The notes under the pieces were generated by a model. The model saw nothing but the letters and a program-made list of their open reading frames with translations, made no database searches and was not told where the DNA came from. The position numbers and the translations under genes are program-made. Of a DNA stretch of 38,742 bases, positions 6,330 through 14,493 are shown piece after piece. Each line of letters starts with the position of its first letter. Position 1 is the stretch's first letter. The stretch comes from a virus. Location of the stretch: positions 1 through 38,742 of IMG/VR virus record IMGVR_UViG_3300039002_000121; one strand, given 5' to 3'.

Positions 6330-9134
6330 CTAGGCAGCCTGCGCAGTTGTCACGAACGGGTTGTCTACGCTGAACTCGCCGAACAGGCGCAGCGCTGGGT
6401 ACCGCAGGTTGAAGAAATACTTGAAAAAGAACTTCGTCGGGTCGGTCGTGTCCTGCTCGACCTCGATGTCCTGCGACAGGTCGATTCGACGCGGCGTCTT
6501 GTCGGTCTCGCTGACCGTGAACGGTCCGATGGCCTTGTTCCCGATCTCGCCGGTGAGCACCTCGCCGATGAAGACCTTGATGTCGACGATGAAGTCGGCC
6601 AAGTCCGTCGGCACGACCCCGACGATGTTCGCGGTGAGCGCCTTGTCGACCTTACGCGAGACGTTGTCCTTCTGGGCCGACGTCGAGGGATAGCTGAACG
6701 CCGCGAGACCGCCGTTCCCTTGCTCCGTCGTACAGGGGTCGAGGATCTTGAAGTTTCCTGCGTCGAAGGTGACCACCATGGTCCCTTGCTGCGCCATCGC
6801 CCAGCGCTGTGGCGGAGCCCAGACCGACGACAGCGAGATGTCGTCGATGTTGAAGCCGCCGAGCGTCTGCGAAGCGAGGCTGAGCGCCGGGTTGGTGAAG
6901 CTGGTCTGCTTCGCCGCGACGGCGACCGCGAGGAACGTGCTGTCGAGGTGGACGCGTTCGACCGAGCCGTCGGACTGCGTGAGGTCAATGCTCACGCTCT
7001 GCGGCTGCGGCGGCGCGACCAAGATCATCCGGCCGCGGCCCGGGCTGTCCGGCGCGACCTGGAGGGTCCGGCTCGCCATGTAGACGAACGAATTCGGCGT
7101 GTCCATGTCGCCCGGAGGCGTATTGATGGGCATGCCCCAGTAGCCGCGCCGGTAGTGCTTGTTCACCGGCGAGCTCTGCGACTCGATGTGGTCCTTGAGG
7201 TCGAGCTGCGTGCCGAGGTCCGTCGACAAGATGGCGACCTCGGTGATGAGGTCCGAGTTCACCGTCGCGTTCAGCGCGTCGTCGAACTCCTGCCGGTTCG
7301 GCGAGCCCGGGAGCGCGGAGTCGTTCACCTGGACGACGACCAGCGAGCTCACCTGCTGCCGGAACCCGATGCGAACGCCGATCATCAGCGGGTTGTTCGC
7401 GTTGGCGATGCCGAGGTCGGCCTGGGCCTGCGACTCGCTGAAATAGCGCTTCTGAATGTTGTAGTCGGTCGCCGGCCGGTTGATGTCGTAGGTAACGAAG
7501 TAGATGGCGCCCGGCACTGGGTGCTTGCCGGTCCCGACGATGGTGAGCGGGAGCTGCGTCGACTGGAGCCCGAAGATGATGAGCGTCGCGTCGTCCGCAG
7601 GCGCGGTCGACGGCGTTGCGATGGTGATGGCCGAGCTCGAGTCGGTCCGGATGCTCTGGAGCCGGACGTAGGTCGCGGCGCCGATGGTGATGGTGGACGC
7701 GACGACCTTGTAGCGCGAACCGTAGTTCGCATTGCCGGCGAGGACCGCGTTGATGTTGTTCGCGATCTCAGCCGGCGTCGCCGCTGCCGGCGCAATCGGG
7801 TTCGCGTAGCCGGTAGGCGGCGAGACCAATCCGTTCAGCTTGATGTCGATGGGCGTATTGCCGTCGAGACCGATGCGGATGGTGTCGTTGACCGACACGT
7901 TATACGTGCCGGGAACCGTCGTCTGGAACGCTGCTGCCGAGCCAAGCGACCAGTCGATGTGGTCCGAAGCGAGCGCGAAGTCGATGGATTCCTGGAACGT
8001 GCCGATGCCTGGCGCGGTGCCGATGCGGACGACGTCGAGGATGCCGGTGTTCGCGAGTCCGTCCTGCGTCAGGTTGATGTTGATGAAGTTCAGCGTGTAG
8101 ACGCTGAGCGCGTTGAAGGCCACGCGCTGGAGGTCGATGACCGACGGCGAGTCGCGGTTGATGGCGCCGGCCGCGCCGAAGAGCAGCGTGACAGCCGAGT
8201 GGACGTAGGGGTCCGAGACGCGCACGTCGCCGGCCGGGCCAACGACCGGGCTCGTGAGCCGGAAGCCGGTGCCGGTGATGATGTGTGCGGCGCCAGCATA
8301 GGCGGCGCCGTATCCGAGCGCGGTGACGGCTGCGTTGGCAGTGCCATCGGCAGGGTTCAAGCCTTCGTTGATGGCGGCGACGATCTCGGCCAGCGCCGTG
8401 GTCGGGAGGTTCGCGATGGTGCTGTTTCGAACGGTGACCTGGGTGCCGTTGACCGTCGTCGCGCCGGCGGCCTGTGTGAAGATGAGCGTGAGCGGGACGT
8501 GCCCGTCCATCTCGATGGAAATGGAGTCAGTGACGCCGGCCGCGAGCGCGAAGGGTCCAGCCAGGTCGGACTCGACGTAGGCGTTCTTGTAGCTGAAGAA
8601 CGACTCGCTGAGCGCTTTGCCGTCGCGGAAGAGCGTGGTGGTCTGGATGGCGCGGTTCGTTCGGATGGGAGAGGCGAGGCCTCCGACGACTGCTGACGGC
8701 GTGACCGCGTAGGTGCGCGCAGGGACCGCGCCCGAAGCTCCGCCGGCTGGGTTCACGTAGGTGATCTGGGTCGGGCCTGGCCTGTCGACGATGAGGAAAA
8801 CGCCGTTGTTGCCGGGCACGGGGTCGTTTCGGATGGTGACGGAGTCGAAGAGCAGCTGCGTCGTGAAGGTGGCTGCCGGGTCGGTCAGCGTCTGGAGGCC
8901 GCCCACCGGGCCGGTGATGCTGCCACCGGTGCCCGTTCCGGAGGCGGCGTAGAAGGTCAGCCCGAGACCTGCGACCTCGCCGCGCTGGACCGCCTCGTTG
9001 GTGATGGTCTTGGTCCTGCTGCCAGCGCCGATGATGCCGAGCAGGAACGGGTTGGTCGCCACGTTGACGGCGCCAGGGACGATGACCTCGCCGATGTACG
9101 TACCCGGATCGGTATAACTGTCGATTTGGAGCAT
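6330..9134 (-). CDS. Contractile tail sheath protein
   Basis: 934 residues from ATG at 9134, preceded by a good CGGAGG site. The N-terminus (MLQIDSYTDPGTYIGEVIVPG) is the typical sheath opening. The C-terminal ~350 residues, including NKHYRRGYWGMPINTPPG and ending in a beta strand-rich domain, fit the sheath core that contracts around the tube. The protein is larger than T4 gp18 (about 659 residues). The excess lies in a middle region holding two copies of one domain, about residues 203-320 and 416-523. Shared landmarks are DSISIEMDG/DTIRIGLDG, ALAEIVAAIN/TPAEIANNIN and AVTLLFG/ATLIIFG. These probably decorate the outside of the sheath. The gene is flanked on both sides by homing endonuclease genes. 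Confidence 0.88.
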   Translation of the reverse strand: MLQIDSYTDPGTYIGEVIVPGAVNVATNPFLLGIIGAGSRTKTITNEAVQRGEVAGLGLTFYAASGTGTGGSITGPVGGLQTLTDPAATFTTQLLFDSVTIRNDPVPGNNGVFLIVDRPGPTQITYVNPAGGASGAVPARTYAVTPSAVVGGLASPIRTNRAIQTTTLFRDGKALSESFFSYKNAYVESDLAGPFALAAGVTDSISIEMDGHVPLTLIFTQAAGATTVNGTQVTVRNSTIANLPTTALAEIVAAINEGLNPADGTANAAVTALGYGAAYAGAAHIITGTGFRLTSPVVGPAGDVRVSDPYVHSAVTLLFGAAGAINRDSPSVIDLQRVAFNALSVYTLNFININLTQDGLANTGILDVVRIGTAPGIGTFQESIDFALASDHIDWSLGSAAAFQTTVPGTYNVSVNDTIRIGLDGNTPIDIKLNGLVSPPTGYANPIAPAAATPAEIANNINAVLAGNANYGSRYKVVASTITIGAATYVRLQSIRTDSSSAITIATPSTAPADDATLIIFGLQSTQLPLTIVGTGKHPVPGAIYFVTYDINRPATDYNIQKRYFSESQAQADLGIANANNPLMIGVRIGFRQQVSSLVVVQVNDSALPGSPNRQEFDDALNATVNSDLITEVAILSTDLGTQLDLKDHIESQSSPVNKHYRRGYWGMPINTPPGDMDTPNSFVYMASRTLQVAPDSPGRGRMILVAPPQPQSVSIDLTQSDGSVERVHLDSTFLAVAVAAKQTSFTNPALSLASQTLGGFNIDDISLSSVWAPPQRWAMAQQGTMVVTFDAGNFKILDPCTTEQGNGGLAAFSYPSTSAQKDNVSRKVDKALTANIVGVVPTDLADFIVDIKVFIGEVLTGEIGNKAIGPFTVSETDKTPRRIDLSQDIEVEQDTTDPTKFFFKYFFNLRYPALRLFGEFSVDNPFVTTAQAA

Positions 9135-9148
9135 GCTTAGCCTCCGTT

Positions 9149-9172
9149 CTTCAAGTTCAACTTGAAGTTTTT
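9149..9172 (+). terminator. AT-rich palindrome followed by a T-run upstream of the sheath gene
   Basis: CTTCAAGTTCAACTTGAAG (9149-9167) is a perfect palindrome around one central base and is followed on the plus strand by a short T-run. As RNA it can fold as a 7-bp stem with a 5-base loop, resembling a rho-independent terminator for plus-strand transcripts. On the minus strand it lies just upstream of the sheath ribosome site and could instead be an operator or part of the sheath leader. It is clearly more AT-rich than its surroundings. Confidence 0.5.
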
Positions 9173-9265
9173 AGACCGGCAGTTAGCGCGCCGTCGCAGG
9201 TACAAAGTCCGCTCAGAGTCGCGTGGCCCGAGACGAAGTTACGCTGACTGAGGTATCGTTGTTGT

Positions 9266-10279
9266 GTGGCTCGCCCTGCTCATCGTTTCACCCCAACACC
9301 ACACTTCATGGAGCTCTTCGACGGCCTCATGCTCGGTGATGGAGGCCTCCGCCTTCGCGGCCATCTCAAGACGCCCACCTTCATGCTCTCGCAGAGCGAG
9401 CGGCACCTCGACTGGATCGACCAGGTCGAGCGCGAGCTCTGGATTGTCGGGCTTACCTGTGCGCGCCAAGCGCTACAGGCAGGACCAGGCGGCCGCGGCC
9501 CGGCTGTCGAACTGCGCACGCTCGCCTACGAAGAATTCCTCGAGCAGCACGCGCGCTGGTACGTCCCGCGCGAGGGTCGTGGCCCCGGGCGTTGGCGGAA
9601 GATCGTCCCGCCCGACGTGCGCCTCACACCGCTCGCGCTCGCGCAGTGGTACTACGGCGACGGTTCACTCGGAAATGGAGGTTACTCCATCCGCTTCGCG
9701 ACGCACGGCTTCAAGAAGGAAGAGAGCGAGTTCCTCCTCGCGCGGCTGCGCGAGCTCTACGGCTGGCAGGGCGTCGTCTACCGCGACGCGCAGCGTGGAC
9801 GCGAATACTGGGCCATCCGCTTCTCACGCTCCGAGGACCGGAACGCGCTCGTCGAGCTGGTGCGTCCGTGGACCCCGAACTGCTTCCTCTACAAGCTCCG
9901 CGTGAAGGTCAGCGCGCCCTGCAGCTCCGAAGAGGAAGCGCGACGCCGAAAGCCGCTGCGGCACACCGAAGCGCAGGCAGCCGAGGTCCGCCGGCGTGCG
10001 CTCGCAGGCGAGCCCTACGAGGCCGTCGCGAAGGACCTAGGCATGACCGCGCTCTACGTCGGGCGCATCGCGCGGGGCGAGCGCTGGAAGAGCGGCGAAC
10101 CCATTCTGCGCAGGGCGCCAGCGCGGAAGCTGACGCGAGCCGAGTTCGAGGACGTCCTGACGAGCCTCCTCAAGGGCGAGTCCCAGAACAGCATCGGGCG
10201 CCGGCACGGCATCGCGCAACCGCGCATCGCCTGGATCAAGAAGCGCTACCTGAGCGCGCTCATCCCGACGGGTTCGTAG
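9266..10279 (+). CDS. LAGLIDADG homing endonuclease with C-terminal HTH repeats
   Basis: 337 residues from GTG at 9266; an ATG at 9308 is an alternative, since the upstream GAGGT is somewhat distant. Two LAGLIDADG motifs are visible: ELFDGLMLGDGGL (residues 16-28) and PLALAQWYYGDGSL (122-135), so a single chain carries both active-site helices. Two helix-turn-helix-like segments follow, at about 233-275 (HTEAQAAEVRRRALAGE onwards) and about 289-328. Both have the pattern of helices that recognise DNA in homing enzymes. It is the only plus-strand gene in the window, and its 3' end overlaps the 3' end of the neighbouring virion gene by 20 bases. It is free-standing, inserted between that gene and the sheath. 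Its promoter was not identified. Confidence 0.88.
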   Translation: MARPAHRFTPTPHFMELFDGLMLGDGGLRLRGHLKTPTFMLSQSERHLDWIDQVERELWIVGLTCARQALQAGPGGRGPAVELRTLAYEEFLEQHARWYVPREGRGPGRWRKIVPPDVRLTPLALAQWYYGDGSLGNGGYSIRFATHGFKKEESEFLLARLRELYGWQGVVYRDAQRGREYWAIRFSRSEDRNALVELVRPWTPNCFLYKLRVKVSAPCSSEEEARRRKPLRHTEAQAAEVRRRALAGEPYEAVAKDLGMTALYVGRIARGERWKSGEPILRRAPARKLTRAEFEDVLTSLLKGESQNSIGRRHGIAQPRIAWIKKRYLSALIPTGS

Positions 10280-12008
10280 AGAAGTCGTTGGTGACGACGC
10301 CCGGGATGTCTCGCGGGATGACGTCCTCGGCGGTGACCACGTAGCTCTGGCCTGCTTTCGGCCCGTACGGGACCAGCACACTTCGATCTTGGTACATGAA
10401 GAGCGTCAGCGGCAGCGAGATGCGCGCCTCGTAGATGTAGTTTTTCACGTCGCCACCGGCGCGCTGGATCTGCGCCGTGCCGGCCGGCGCGATATCCTGT
10501 CCGATGCCGATTTGGTAGTGCTCGTTGGGGAAGTTGTCCGGGTCAAGCACGCCGCGTCCGAGGATCTGGAAGTGCTTGATCTCGAGATAGTAAGCGAACT
10601 GGTTGAGCACGAGGTCGTGGAGCTCGTCGCGGTCGTTCGGGTCCTCAGCGAGCACCGACAGCGTCACCGTCATCTGGAACTTGACGTGTCGTCGATTCAT
10701 CATCGGGCGTGCTGGATTGGTCCAGCTGTCACGTTTGCCGACGAACCACGTACCGCCGTTGAAGCTTTCCGGTGTCCCGGCTGGGTTATCGTAAGTGATG
10801 GTGTTCGGGCCGACCACCGAGAGTACTTTGAAGCGTCCCGTATTCGACAGCGCGAGCGGACCGCCGAGCGTTACGTATGCGTCAACGCCGGTTGCAACAG
10901 ATGCGGCGACTGCGGTGCCGATGCCTGGCGTCGCGAGCGTCATCGGCGTGTCCGGCGGCGAGCCGCTGATGGCGTCGACGCCGCTTCCGGTTCCGCTCGT
11001 CCCGAGGCCGAACGCGGCGAGCGCGTTCGCTGACGTGTCGGGCGAGACCTCGATCAGGTTCGGCGTTCGCTGGCCGCCGGCGCGGCCGCCAGTGAAAAAC
11101 CGGACGCCGTTCTTGCCGCCGCCCATCGGGATGACCTTCGCCATCGCGAAGCGTGCTTGCTCATTGAAGACGCGAGCGACGTCGACCGCGAGAGCCGCCG
11201 TCACTGGGTTCGCCGGCGGGAAACGGTCCGCTCGGAAGACGACCGTCTCCTCGACCAGGTCGTCCGGTTGCTGGTCGGGCGTGGTCGAGAACGCGAGCTG
11301 GTCGGTCGTCGCCGTGCCGGCCGCTTGGACCTGCGCCGCGGTGAGCCCAGCAGTTACGGCCGGCGTGAAGGGCGTGTTCAAAATCTGATAGGTGATGGTG
11401 ATGGTCGAACCGCTCCTCGCGAACGTGAACAGCGGCTCGGCTCCACGAAGCGCGTCGCGTAGCCCCTTCGCTACGGACTGTGTCGTGTCCCCGACCTGGA
11501 TGATGTAGGCGTAATCGGTGCCGAGGAGGTCGACCGCGACGCGGTCGCCAGGCGTCGAATCGGTGACGAATACGGTCCAGACCTCGGCCTGCGAGGCGCC
11601 GAGCGCGTACGGCTCTGGATTTCCGGTTTCGACGCGCGGCGGGAGCTGGACGTGCCCGATGAACGGCTGGCCGGCGGTCATTCGGTCGTTCTTGCCCTGG
11701 ACCGCGGTCACGGCGACGTGCGGAAGCTTCTCCGGCGTGTCGGCGAAGTCGTTCAGGATCTGTTGGATGGTCTCGTACGGGTCGGTGCCTGGGCCGAAGC
11801 CGACAGCGTACTTCCGTACGGTCGGGATCTCGCGACGGCGCTCAGGTTCGCCTGTGTTGAGGTTCGGCTGGTTGAACCAGTGCCGAAGCTCGAGCACGAC
11901 GGCGTCCTTTACGGTCTCCGAGATCTGACCGAACTGCGCCGGGTCGTTCAGGTCGTCCGGTACGGTCGCCTGGTACTGGCGGCGCTCGAGAGGGTCGCGC
12001 TCAACCAT
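10260..12008 (-). CDS. Large virion protein preceding the sheath (neck, connector or baseplate candidate)
   Basis: 582 residues from ATG at 12008, overlapping the small upstream gene by eight bases. The N-terminus is charged (MVERDPLERRQYQATVPDDL). The middle is a Thr/Val/Gly-rich beta region containing the element TITYDNPAG, which resembles TQITYVNPAG in the sheath protein. The C-terminal part, with MMNRRHVKFQMTVTLSVLAED and ISLPLTLFMYQDRSVLV, looks like a structural beta domain. Genes at this place in myoviruses often encode neck or tail-terminator proteins or tail-associated fibres. I do not recognise the family. Its last 20 bases are shared with the convergent homing endonuclease gene. 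Confidence 0.75.
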   Translation of the reverse strand: MVERDPLERRQYQATVPDDLNDPAQFGQISETVKDAVVLELRHWFNQPNLNTGEPERRREIPTVRKYAVGFGPGTDPYETIQQILNDFADTPEKLPHVAVTAVQGKNDRMTAGQPFIGHVQLPPRVETGNPEPYALGASQAEVWTVFVTDSTPGDRVAVDLLGTDYAYIIQVGDTTQSVAKGLRDALRGAEPLFTFARSGSTITITYQILNTPFTPAVTAGLTAAQVQAAGTATTDQLAFSTTPDQQPDDLVEETVVFRADRFPPANPVTAALAVDVARVFNEQARFAMAKVIPMGGGKNGVRFFTGGRAGGQRTPNLIEVSPDTSANALAAFGLGTSGTGSGVDAISGSPPDTPMTLATPGIGTAVAASVATGVDAYVTLGGPLALSNTGRFKVLSVVGPNTITYDNPAGTPESFNGGTWFVGKRDSWTNPARPMMNRRHVKFQMTVTLSVLAEDPNDRDELHDLVLNQFAYYLEIKHFQILGRGVLDPDNFPNEHYQIGIGQDIAPAGTAQIQRAGGDVKNYIYEARISLPLTLFMYQDRSVLVPYGPKAGQSYVVTAEDVIPRDIPGVVTNDFSTNPSG

Positions 12009-12204
12009 GCGGGTCCTCCGGAATCGCGGAGTGCCGCAGATTCTCTGGCGACATCACCATCGCGTGCCCCGGGCCGCTCGTTACCGGGTCAGCGTCGACG
12101 AGCGTGACCTGGCCCTGTGAAATCCGCGCGACTCTCATGCGGCGCGTCTCCCCGTCGAAGACGAAGACCCAGACTTGGTCGACTTTGATCTCCACCGACG
12201 GCAC
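12001..12204 (-). CDS. Small beta-rich protein, 67 residues, unknown
   Basis: Starts at GTG 12204 (MPSVEIKVDQVWVFVFDG), with AGGA about seven bases upstream and the previous stop ten bases away. The alternating hydrophobic pattern (VWVFVFDGETRRMRVARIS then QVTLVDADP) suggests a small SH3-like barrel. It is wedged between two virion genes and overlaps the next by eight bases, so it is very probably translated. No specific function can be assigned; a small tail-completion or regulatory role would be a guess. Confidence 0.6.
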   Translation of the reverse strand: MPSVEIKVDQVWVFVFDGETRRMRVARISQGQVTLVDADPVTSGPGHAMVMSPENLRHSAIPEDPHG

Positions 12205-12213
12205 AGCATGGTC

Positions 12214-13269
12214 CTAGAAGACGACTCCGTAGAGCTCGCCGTTTTGCGCCTTCCGCTCGGCGAAGGCCTGGTGCGTGAAGGTCCCGAGCTGCTCGTTGTA
12301 GCTCATCTGGTAGATGGGGAAGCGCGTTCCCTGGTCGATACCTGTCGCATGTTCGTAGAAGGGATGCGGCCCCGCGTCGCGGTCGTCGATCTTCGCAGGT
12401 GGTGTATCCACGACGACACGGTTGTCGTAGAAGTCGAGTGGCGCGGTCCAGCTCTTGTCGTTTTGGAATTCGGTCTGCCGCGCGACACCAACCTGCCGAA
12501 GCGTCTGCTCGACGACCCACGTCCGAAGGATCCAGATCTGGCCGGCGATGAGCTGGTCCGAGGTCCGCGTCTGCGACGCGTCGGTCATGAACTCCGGCAG
12601 ACGCCGACGGATGCGAAGGACCTCGAAGTCCGGCGAGTCCGTCGTGAGCGCGACGCGTGTGAGCGTGACGCGAAAGCGGATGAGCCCTGTTCCGGTCGGC
12701 TGCTTCGGCCCGTTCAGGAGCGAGATGTCCGTATAGGTTACGCCTCCATCGGTCGAGAATTCGACGACGATGGTGTCGGTAGCTGTCTTTCGAAACACAG
12801 CGACTTGCTGGTCCCACGTCTCCTTCACTGCGTTGTCGAATGGCTTGTCGGTCGTGACGACGGTTCCTGTGACGGCGGTGCTCGTGAGCCGGATGCGGTT
12901 CGGCTTGATGGAAGTGTCGACTTCGCAGTTCGTCAGCGTGAAGCTTCCAGCTTCAGCGCTCGAAAAGAAGATCGTCTCGTGCAGGAAGCGAAGGTACCCC
13001 GGCACGAAGCGCATCCCGTAGCAGGAGAGGCACTTGTAGTCCGAGCCCGGACGCGTGTTCTTGTCGCATGTGCAGGCGACCACGCCCGGTGTCGCAGCGG
13101 TGACCGGGAGCCAGAGCTCGACCGGCCGTCCCATCGCGATGAGCTTGTCCTGGAGGAGCGCCTTGATCTTCGCCGCCGTCTCCTCTTGCAGGATGCGGCA
13201 GTGCGGATCGTTGCCCCAGTACCCAACCGCGAGCGGATTGCCGCGGACCTTCTGACGCTGCTTGGCCAC
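12214..13269 (-). CDS. Virion protein with a four-cysteine cluster (neck/connector candidate)
   Basis: 351 residues from GTG at 13269, with AGGAGG four bases upstream spanning the previous stop. The N-terminal ~90 residues carry C66, C68, C80 and C83 in a CxC-x11-CxxC arrangement likely to bind zinc. The rest is beta-rich with Thr-rich strands (FTLTNCEVDTSIKPN, DTIVVEFSTDGGVTY) and a tyrosine-rich tail (FPIYQMSYNEQLGTF). It lies in the block between the capsid and sheath genes, where head-completion and neck proteins are encoded. The function is inferred only from position; no enzymatic motif is seen. Confidence 0.7.
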   Translation of the reverse strand: MAKQRQKVRGNPLAVGYWGNDPHCRILQEETAAKIKALLQDKLIAMGRPVELWLPVTAATPGVVACTCDKNTRPGSDYKCLSCYGMRFVPGYLRFLHETIFFSSAEAGSFTLTNCEVDTSIKPNRIRLTSTAVTGTVVTTDKPFDNAVKETWDQQVAVFRKTATDTIVVEFSTDGGVTYTDISLLNGPKQPTGTGLIRFRVTLTRVALTTDSPDFEVLRIRRRLPEFMTDASQTRTSDQLIAGQIWILRTWVVEQTLRQVGVARQTEFQNDKSWTAPLDFYDNRVVVDTPPAKIDDRDAGPHPFYEHATGIDQGTRFPIYQMSYNEQLGTFTHQAFAERKAQNGELYGVVF

Positions 13270-13551
13270 CTAGCCTCCTGTGTCTTGGAGCTCGCATGGA
13301 CGCCAGTGTCCGTCCGCGCCGCGCGCCCAGGGCGGCGAGCCCTTCGGCAACGCGGACAGCGCCGGGTCTCCGGCCAGACTTCGGGCACAAAGCTCGCGAT
13401 AGACCGTCCCGATGGGCGTACCCGTTTTGAGCTGCTCGGTGACGCCGGCGACGGTGGCTTGGTCATACGCGACGAAGAACCGCTCGTAGCCTTCGACGTG
13501 GAAGACGAGAACCGGCTCGCGCTCAGCGTAGTAGCGGTCGAAGGCGGTCAT
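13270..13551 (-). CDS. Small virion-operon protein, 93 residues, unknown
   Basis: Begins at ATG 13551 (MTAFDRYYAEREPVLVFHVEG) with GGAG seven bases upstream, and ends directly against the next gene's start. The N-terminal half is aromatic and mixed alpha/beta (VEGYERFFVAYDQATVAGV). The C-terminus is Pro/Gly/Trp-rich (KGSPPWARGADGHWRP). No family was recognised. The tight spacing with both neighbours supports it as a real gene, perhaps a small head-tail completion protein. Confidence 0.62.
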   Translation of the reverse strand: MTAFDRYYAEREPVLVFHVEGYERFFVAYDQATVAGVTEQLKTGTPIGTVYRELCARSLAGDPALSALPKGSPPWARGADGHWRPCELQDTGG

Positions 13552-13592
13552 CGTACGACTCCAGGTTGATTCGATGCATCCATGAAACCCTC

Positions 13593-14486
13593 CTACTGCG
13601 GCGTTGCCAGGAACACGTTCCTGAAGAGTGCTCCTTCAGGCGCCATCTGCACGAGCTGGTTGATGCGGAAGTTCGAGCCCGCTTCGATCTTGACCGAGCC
13701 GCTTCGGACGAAGTGGAGCTTCATCTGCGGAATGATCTTGTCGAGGCGCTGGGCGAGCGTCTGTGAGAACGCGGCGAGCTTCGGCTGGTGGTTGATGACG
13801 AAAGCGTTGCCCTGGTCGCTCCACTGCTCGACGTCCGAGGCGATGGCGAAGAGCGTCTGCGCGTTCACTGCGACGACCAGCGCCGCGTCGAACAGCGTCT
13901 GGAGGAACGTGTCCGAGAAGTCCTCGACCGACAGCCACGTCGGATAGGGCTGGTAGCTGTTGATGAGGGTCATGCCGCCGCGTAGGTACTGAAGCAGCCA
14001 GCCTTCGGTGTAGCCGAGCGGGCAGAAGTCCTTCGGGTCGACCGATACCTGCATCCGCGCCTTGTCGAGCTGGTCTTGGAACTCGCGGATGCGGTCCATC
14101 ATGTGCGCGGTGACGATCTCGAGCGACTGAGTAACCTGCTCTTCTTCGGTACCGTTCGGCCCGACGACCGACCACACGAAGAGAAACTTGCCGCGCCCGT
14201 CGGTCTCGGTGTTCGCCGGCGTGTTCTGCGACGCTTTCGGGTCGCCCCAGACGATGTTGTACTGCCCGACGCCGGTCTTCTTGATGCGCGTCCCGCCCGG
14301 CGGTGGGTCGATGAAGTCGTCGTTGTAGACGACGGAGCCGCTGTTTCCTGTGAAGCCGACGCGCTGGACCTGAAGGACGAGCTCGGTCGCGTCGACAGGA
14401 TTCTCGTCGTCGTCGAAGACCTCGAGGCTGACCCTCTTCTTGAAGTTCTGGAGGCAGATGACGAGCGGGTTGGTGTCGACGATCAT
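13593..14486 (-). CDS. Virion protein with N-terminal Ig-like region, unknown
   Basis: 297 residues from ATG at 14486 (MIVDTNPLVICLQNFKKRV), which has GAGGT four bases upstream; a longer frame to 14603 would overlap the preceding gene with low-complexity sequence. Residues ~10-130 look like a beta-sandwich (VSLEVFDDDENPVDATELVLQVQR, with GTRIKKTGVGQYNIVWGDP). The second half is helical then beta (YLRGGMTLINSYQPYPTWLS, ending SGSVKIEAGSNFRINQ). It sits between the LamG-like protein and the 93-residue protein in the head-to-tail block. No named family was recognised. A structural role is likely from context. Confidence 0.68.
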   Translation of the reverse strand: MIVDTNPLVICLQNFKKRVSLEVFDDDENPVDATELVLQVQRVGFTGNSGSVVYNDDFIDPPPGGTRIKKTGVGQYNIVWGDPKASQNTPANTETDGRGKFLFVWSVVGPNGTEEEQVTQSLEIVTAHMMDRIREFQDQLDKARMQVSVDPKDFCPLGYTEGWLLQYLRGGMTLINSYQPYPTWLSVEDFSDTFLQTLFDAALVVAVNAQTLFAIASDVEQWSDQGNAFVINHQPKLAAFSQTLAQRLDKIIPQMKLHFVRSGSVKIEAGSNFRINQLVQMAPEGALFRNVFLATPQ

Positions 14487-14493
14487 GCTGACC

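Noticed and set aside
6099-8696. Very long plus-strand open frame opposite the sheath gene
   Set aside because: It mirrors the sheath codons, is Arg/Val/Asp-rich with no domain, and other GC-rich genes here also have long antisense frames.
9163-9266. A promoter for the plus-strand homing gene
   Set aside because: TTGAAG and nearby A/T bases do not give an acceptable -35/-10 pair with proper spacing.
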